Shown piece by piece: positions 7,245 through 10,441 of a DNA stretch of 10,441 nucleotides (positions within the stretch are counted from its first letter, which is position 1; each line of letters starts with the position of its first letter). The stretch spans positions 1 to 10,441 of the forward strand of contig JAIDEF010000024.1 in assembly GCA_029054965.1 (NCBI GenBank), written 5' to 3'. The position numbers and the translations under genes are program-made. The stretch is from Eubacterium sp. Lineage in GTDB: Bacteria; Bacillota; Clostridia; Oscillospirales; Acutalibacteraceae. The notes beneath the pieces were generated by a model that saw only the letters and a list, made by a program, of their open reading frames with translations, was not told where the DNA came from and did not search any database.

Positions 7245-7952
7245 TTATTTATCTGCAATTTGCTTTTTTTCCTTAATTCTTCTTGCAAGATAAACAACAG
7301 GAGTATCGAGCAAGCTTGTAACAATATAAATCACATAGCTTGAAAGAAAAATTGAAATAAGAGTTTTTGCATCATATGTTCCCCAGAAAGCAAAAAGGGT
7401 AAACAGCAGAGTGTTAAGAATCTGGCTGATTAAGGTTGAGCCATTATTTCTGAGCCATAAAAACTTTCTCCTGCTGCCAAATCTTTTTTCAGTAAATGCC
7501 CACCACTTATGATAAAGCCAAACGTCAAACAACTGGCTTACTGCATATACAACAAGTGAAGCAATTATCATTCGCGGGGTATTTGAGAACACCTGTGAAA
7601 CCGCACCATGAATGGTATCGCTTTCGGCAGGAATATATGCAATCCAGCTTTGTGAAAGAACAAGGAAGAACAGTGAAGAGAATACTCCAAGCCAAACCGC
7701 CTTGCCTGCTTCCTTTTTACCCTCACATTCACTCAGAATATCTGTTACCAGAAATGTTGCCGCAAAAAGCACATTACCGAGAGTCTGCTCCATACCAAAA
7801 GCATTAACTAAAATAACAACCTCAATATTAGCAAGCACAGTTGCTATTGCAGACACACAGTAAAGTCCTGTTTTTCCAAAAAATTTATATGCAAAAAGCA
7901 CTGCTCCGTATATAAAAACAACAGAGCCTATAAGTAATAATTCATTAATCAT
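7245..7952 (-). CDS. yhhQ: Queuosine-precursor transporter, YhhQ/VUT family
   Basis: This is an integral membrane protein of the VUT family (Pfam Vut_1); E. coli YhhQ imports preQ0 and preQ1, and some relatives import queuine. From the ATG at 7952-7950 it has 235 residues and about six hydrophobic segments (near 3-22, 31-50, 60-72, 87-107, 127-146 and 172-190, with another near 197-215). Family marks are FAATFLVTDILSECEGKKEAG (residues 63-83) and the WLRNNGSTLISQILNTLLF segment (167-184). The tail is basic and cytoplasmic (RRIKEKKQ). An in-frame GTG at 7961 lacks a ribosome binding site. The ATG has AGGTGA 5 nt upstream (7958-7963), inside the end of the preceding gene, so the two genes are translationally coupled. 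The substrate could be preQ1 or queuine; the adjoining radical SAM gene favours queuine or both. Confidence 0.9.
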   Translation of the reverse strand: MINELLLIGSVVFIYGAVLFAYKFFGKTGLYCVSAIATVLANIEVVILVNAFGMEQTLGNVLFAATFLVTDILSECEGKKEAGKAVWLGVFSSLFFLVLSQSWIAYIPAESDTIHGAVSQVFSNTPRMIIASLVVYAVSQLFDVWLYHKWWAFTEKRFGSRRKFLWLRNNGSTLISQILNTLLFTLFAFWGTYDAKTLISIFLSSYVIYIVTSLLDTPVVYLARRIKEKKQIADK

Positions 7953-7953
7953 A

Positions 7954-8649
7954 TCAGTCACCTACACCGAAATCAGTATTATTTATTAATATATCCATCC
8001 TGTCATTATTCCTATAAACAGGGTAAAGCCTGTCCATAAACACTTTAATAACGTCCCTGTCAGGCTTTATTCCCGTGGAATTATTGCACATTATATTAAT
8101 GCAAATCCGCTCAAAATGCTCCAGCCCAAGCTCAATATCCTTGAGCATAGACTGCTCACTCTGTCCATTTATTCCGAAAAGAAAATTTGCTTCGTCAAAA
8201 TTATCTGCAATAATATCAGGAGCTCTTTCTTTGATACCTTTGTTTAAAACATTTTCTCTGAAATCATAATCAAAGGTTTCAAGCCCAAGCTTCATTTTTA
8301 AATCAAAGCCTTCAAAAATCTGCCTTAATGCAGGGATTTTATCATTATAAAGATAATGACTTTCAAAATGAATTGTTGTAATACCCTTTTCCTTGCAAAG
8401 GTGCTTGATTTCACCAAGGGTTTTGCCGTCAAGCTCAAAAACCGAACCGCTGTTGATAACCTCAAGATTACCATATTGACCTGTTACACTGCTTAAAACC
8501 AAATGATTAAGCTGATAATTTTCTTCATCATCATTGCAGCGGTCAGTATGATAATCGCAGAATGTGCATTTTTTATAAACACAGCCGCGACCTCTCAGCA
8601 ACACAATTTCCCTTGGATTTTTTTCTTTAATTACACTGTATCTTTCCAT
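7954..8649 (-). CDS. queL: Radical SAM protein, probable queuine lyase (QueL)
   Basis: The protein has 231 residues, short for a radical SAM enzyme (a partial TIM barrel). The FeS cluster cysteines are Cys23, Cys28 and Cys31 in GCVYKKCTFCDYH, spaced CX4CX2C rather than the common CX3CX2C. NPREIVLLRGRGC, LEVINSGSVFEL (62-73), LETFDYDFRENVLNKG (123-138) and the terminal NNTDFGVG match my memory of the queuine lyase family of gut Clostridia, which cleaves queuine to preQ1 for reinsertion into tRNA by TGT. It is not QueE, because the GPTxQGEG signature is absent. Pairing with a yhhQ transporter and a leader resembling a preQ1 riboswitch supports the salvage role. The ATG at 8649-8647 has no recognisable ribosome binding site and follows a terminator U-tract by five nt. 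No later start preserves the conserved N-terminus. Another radical SAM activity is possible. Confidence 0.7.
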   Translation of the reverse strand: MERYSVIKEKNPREIVLLRGRGCVYKKCTFCDYHTDRCNDDEENYQLNHLVLSSVTGQYGNLEVINSGSVFELDGKTLGEIKHLCKEKGITTIHFESHYLYNDKIPALRQIFEGFDLKMKLGLETFDYDFRENVLNKGIKERAPDIIADNFDEANFLFGINGQSEQSMLKDIELGLEHFERICINIMCNNSTGIKPDRDVIKVFMDRLYPVYRNNDRMDILINNTDFGVGD

Positions 8650-8654
8650 AAAAC

Positions 8655-8680
8655 AAAAAATGCGTCCTCTAAAGGACGCA
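8655..8680 (-). terminator. Intrinsic terminator hairpin abutting the queL start codon
   Basis: TGCGTCCT and AGGACGCA (8661-8668 and 8673-8680) form a perfect 8-bp GC-rich stem with a 4-nt loop. On the minus strand six T residues follow (8660-8655), and the queL ATG comes five nt later. This is the expected position of an attenuator whose use would be set by the upstream aptamer. Confidence 0.85.
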
Positions 8681-8693
8681 ACGATTATACACT

Positions 8694-8715
8694 AAAAAGG
8701 GCATAACTCACCCTT
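8694..8715 (-). terminator. Second, weaker terminator-like hairpin in the leader
   Basis: On the minus strand AAGGG (8715-8711) pairs with CCCTT (8701-8697) around a 9-nt loop, followed by T residues to 8694. An identical CTAAGGG copy upstream (8743-8737) could pair with the same CCCTT arm instead. The two pairings exclude each other, as in an attenuator switch. Confidence 0.5.
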
Positions 8716-8743
8716 AGATTAATGCAAATACTTTCTCCCTTAG

Positions 8744-8823
8744 TTTTGATTATGACTACACCTATCGGCAAGCCAAGGCAGGATGGTTACGAACTGCCCC
8801 AAGCAAAATAAGTCATCTTGCTT
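8744..8823 (-). promoter_or_regulatory. Candidate class III preQ1 riboswitch aptamer
   Basis: Read on the minus strand, three hairpins follow one another. The first (8823-8801) has AAGCAA/TTGCTT arms and an ACTTATTTT loop side. The second (8798-8777) has GGCAG/CTGCC arms around a TTCGTAACCATC loop. The third (8774-8754) has GGCT/AGTC outer and TGCC/GGTG inner pairing around GATA. A single strand TCAAAA (8749-8744) follows, whose CAAAA can pair with TTTTG (8808-8804) of hairpin one as an H-type pseudoknot. This order of parts, the UCG-AACCAU-like loop, the AUA/GATA apical loop and the UCAAAA tail match my memory of the Faecalibacterium class III preQ1 aptamer. The position at the 5' end of a transcript for queL and yhhQ fits feedback by preQ1. 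A 6S-like RNA is a weaker alternative. Confidence 0.65.
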
Positions 8824-8832
8824 TACCCCAAT

Positions 8833-8860
8833 ATAATAACACAAAAATGCTAATTGTCAA
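8833..8860 (-). promoter_or_regulatory. Promoter of the riboswitch-queL-yhhQ operon
   Basis: On the minus strand a perfect TTGACA (8860-8855) and TATTAT (8838-8833), one mismatch from consensus, are 16 nt apart. Initiation near 8826 would place the first hairpin of the leader RNA at its 5' end. The -35 box overlaps the last codons of the upstream ylbJ-like gene. Confidence 0.75.
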
Positions 8861-9875
8861 TAGCTCTTTTTCTGCTGCTGATATCGAGCACCAGAACAAA
8901 ACAGCCTACTATCAGCAAAAATGACAAGCCTATATTCACGCTGGAAAACACAGGCATTGCACTGACATTATTTAAAAACACCTGCTGCTCCATAGGAAAA
9001 GCTAAAAGAATCAGCTTTGTTACACAATAGCTGAGCAGTGCAGAAAGCACACGAAAAAACAGAAAATCAACATATTTCATACCGCATTTCAGTATTGAAG
9101 GCAAAAGCTGCATATGAATACAAAGTCCGCCGAAGGCAAGGTAACCGCTGATTTCAGGCAGACTGAATTTTTCGCCGCTGCAAAGCCCGTTTGTGATTTC
9201 AATAATCGGCAAAATAAATTTCGGAAGTGATACAATATTATTAACTGCACCAAAAAATATTACGAACGCGGTTATGCTTAGAACTGATTTTATTGCACTT
9301 TCAGCCGAAGCTGCAATGGCGTCACCAAAGTTCGGTGATTCACGATAGGAATAGTAGCCCTTCTTTATTCTAGGCTGTGTAAATGACAAGCCAAAGCCCA
9401 TAAGCACGGCTGCTGCAATATTTGACACAAACAATATAAGCCCTGCTTTTGGATTTAACAGTGTTACTGTCCCCACAGCAGTAATAATAAAGCCGCAGCC
9501 GCCGCAGAAATTAAATCGGAGCATTTTTGCCGCCTGTGCCCTGTCAATTTCCTGCGATAAAAAAAGCTCCTGAGTCAGCAGTGCCCCTGTGGGGTATCCG
9601 CCCACAAGTCCCATAATAACGGCAGGTATTGTCACCATTGGCAGATTAAAAAGGCAGTGTGACACAAAGCCAAAGGCTCTTGCCATCACATCTCTTGCCC
9701 CTGTTTTCATTATCAGAAGAAATATAATAAGCAACGGCAACAGGCTTGGTATTATTGTATTTTCTGCCAGAACAAGCCCCTTGTAAGCACCCTCACGCAT
9801 TTCAGCTGAGAACACAATCAAAAGCACCGCAACAGCAGACAGTATTATCAACAAAAAAATGTCCTTCTTTTTCAT
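8850..9875 (-). CDS. YlbJ-like integral membrane protein with nucleoside-recognition (gate) domain
   Basis: This 341-residue protein has about eight to nine hydrophobic segments (near 5-24, 40-57, 79-96, 127-164, 196-216, 242-260, 268-294 and 312-331). The block GLVGGYPTGALLTQELFL (89-106) followed by AAKMLRFNFCGGCGFIITAVG (115-135) corresponds to the GxPxGA and FxxxxGPxFxxGAVG signatures of the YlbJ/nucleoside-recognition family. Bacillus YlbJ is a sporulation membrane protein, but many homologues occur outside sporulation genes, so that role is only inferred. The ATG at 9875-9873 retains the first membrane segment but has no clear ribosome binding site. The gene lies 33 nt after the nucleotidyltransferase-like gene and could share its transcript. 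Its stop codon overlaps the promoter of the riboswitch operon. No terminator is visible at its 3' end. Confidence 0.72.
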   Translation of the reverse strand: MKKKDIFLLIILSAVAVLLIVFSAEMREGAYKGLVLAENTIIPSLLPLLIIFLLIMKTGARDVMARAFGFVSHCLFNLPMVTIPAVIMGLVGGYPTGALLTQELFLSQEIDRAQAAKMLRFNFCGGCGFIITAVGTVTLLNPKAGLILFVSNIAAAVLMGFGLSFTQPRIKKGYYSYRESPNFGDAIAASAESAIKSVLSITAFVIFFGAVNNIVSLPKFILPIIEITNGLCSGEKFSLPEISGYLAFGGLCIHMQLLPSILKCGMKYVDFLFFRVLSALLSYCVTKLILLAFPMEQQVFLNNVSAMPVFSSVNIGLSFLLIVGCFVLVLDISSRKRAIDN

Positions 9876-9908
9876 ACTTCATTATATGAAAGAGAAGGAC
9901 AAAATATA

Positions 9909-10441
9909 TTAATAATTCAAATTTGAAAGCGTGCTTTGACACCACTCCAACATAAAATTAAAGGCTTTGTCAAAATCATATTTTGTATTTTCAAAGCTGT
10001 TTAAAGTCATACTAAGAGCTAAAATTTCTTTGTCTTTTTCATCACAAAGGTTTTCAAGAAGTTCATTTTTAGTTGAGTAAAACTCACCGCTTTTAAGATA
10101 ATGCAGATTCTGCAATATAAAAAATACACTCTTGCAGGTTTGCGGAAAACAAGTAACATTGCTCTCTTTGTCATTATGAACATAGCGGTGACAAAGCTCG
10201 TGATAAAGATTACCCACGCTTAGTTTAACATAATTTTCAACATCCTCATTTGTATATAGCGGAACAAAATCCTTTAAACTTCCGAAAATATCCTTTGTAG
10301 TATGCAGAAGGTGGCATATTTCCAAGGAGTTCCAGTTTTTCAGCTCTTCCCTGCCGCAGATAAAGCCGCAGGACTTATCATAATCCCCGACTGTAATAAT
10401 AGAATTTTTATATATTTTTAAATCATCAACATTCATATTAT
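9909..10441 (-). CDS. C-terminal part of a nucleotidyltransferase-family protein (cut by window edge)
   Basis: The frame runs open to the right edge, so the Met at 10436 may be internal; no ribosome binding site for it can be seen in the five bases beyond. The 175 visible residues resemble the helical substrate-binding half of stand-alone DNA-polymerase-beta-type nucleotidyltransferases. The matching features are an ICGREELKNWNSLEICHLLHTTK stretch split around residues 26-48, then NLYHELCHRYVHN (76-88), and a TCKSVFFILQNLHYLKSGEF stretch beginning near 100 and leading into STKNELLENL. The catalytic GSxxR...DxD motif would be expected about 100 residues further upstream, outside the window. 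Members of this group modify small molecules or proteins, or are uncharacterised; the substrate is unknown. It may be the first gene of a transcript continuing into the ylbJ-like gene. Confidence 0.55.
   Translation of the reverse strand, partial: NMNVDDLKIYKNSIITVGDYDKSCGFICGREELKNWNSLEICHLLHTTKDIFGSLKDFVPLYTNEDVENYVKLSVGNLYHELCHRYVHNDKESNVTCFPQTCKSVFFILQNLHYLKSGEFYSTKNELLENLCDEKDKEILALSMTLNSFENTKYDFDKAFNFMLEWCQSTLSNLNY

Noticed and set aside
7954..8649. QueE (7-carboxy-7-deazaguanine synthase)
   Set aside because: Length is similar, but the N-terminal GPTxQGEG signature is missing and the cluster motif is CX4CX2C. No queC/queD/queF neighbours are present.
8684..8689. TATAAT on the minus strand between the two leader hairpins as a queL promoter
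   Set aside because: No -35 box lies at suitable distance, there is no extended TGn, and transcription from it would immediately meet the terminator at 8655-8680.
8650..8830. 6S RNA or signal-recognition-particle RNA in the gap before queL
   Set aside because: A small RNA was considered because the region is structured and ends in T runs. The SRP GGAAGG...GCA loop is absent, no long 5'-3' closing stem is clear, and the three-hairpin order with pseudoknot fits a preQ1-III aptamer better.
1..10441. CRISPR arrays, tRNA or rRNA genes, complete insertion sequences
   Set aside because: No regularly spaced repeats, cloverleaf-like segments, conserved rRNA blocks or intact transposase genes were seen.

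Overview
The window looks like chromosomal DNA from a low-GC, anaerobic gut Clostridia (Ruminococcaceae/Oscillospiraceae-like). The reasons are a GTP-type PEP carboxykinase, a TnpV remnant of the kind carried by clostridial mobile elements, a YlbJ-like membrane protein and a leader RNA resembling the class III preQ1 riboswitch. Every gene I can support is on the minus strand, so transcription runs from right to left.

Right to left: (a) 10441-9909 is the C-terminal part of a nucleotidyltransferase-like gene whose catalytic end lies outside the window, followed after 33 nt by a YlbJ/nucleoside-gate membrane protein (9875-8850). (b) A sigma-A-type promoter overlapping the ylbJ-like stop codon starts a roughly 180-nt structured leader (about 8826-8650). 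Its first 80 nt fold like a class III preQ1 aptamer, and two intrinsic-terminator hairpins follow. The leader precedes a two-gene operon: a small radical SAM protein that I read as queuine lyase (QueL), and a YhhQ/VUT-family queuosine-precursor transporter. The operon ends in a strong terminator at 7199-7240. Together these parts make a self-contained queuine/preQ1 salvage module with probable feedback by preQ1; it is the most interesting item here. (c) polA (7142-4542) has its own extended -10 promoter, and its 3'-5' exonuclease domain lacks the DxE motif. (d) rimI and tsaD overlap by ATGA (4477-3018) and may have a weak promoter of their own. (e) pckA (2869-1088) has a well-formed promoter with inverted and direct repeats around it and a strong terminator.

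(f) Left of the pckA terminator the DNA becomes visibly more AT-rich and looks like a decayed mobile element. It holds a tnpV pseudogene with one in-frame amber codon, a terminator, and a promoter driving an ECF-like sigma factor cut by the left window edge.

Core functions in the window are DNA replication/repair (polA), tRNA modification (tsaD; queL and yhhQ through queuosine), protein acetylation (rimI) and central carbon metabolism (pckA). All family assignments come from reading motifs and from memory; no database search was run.
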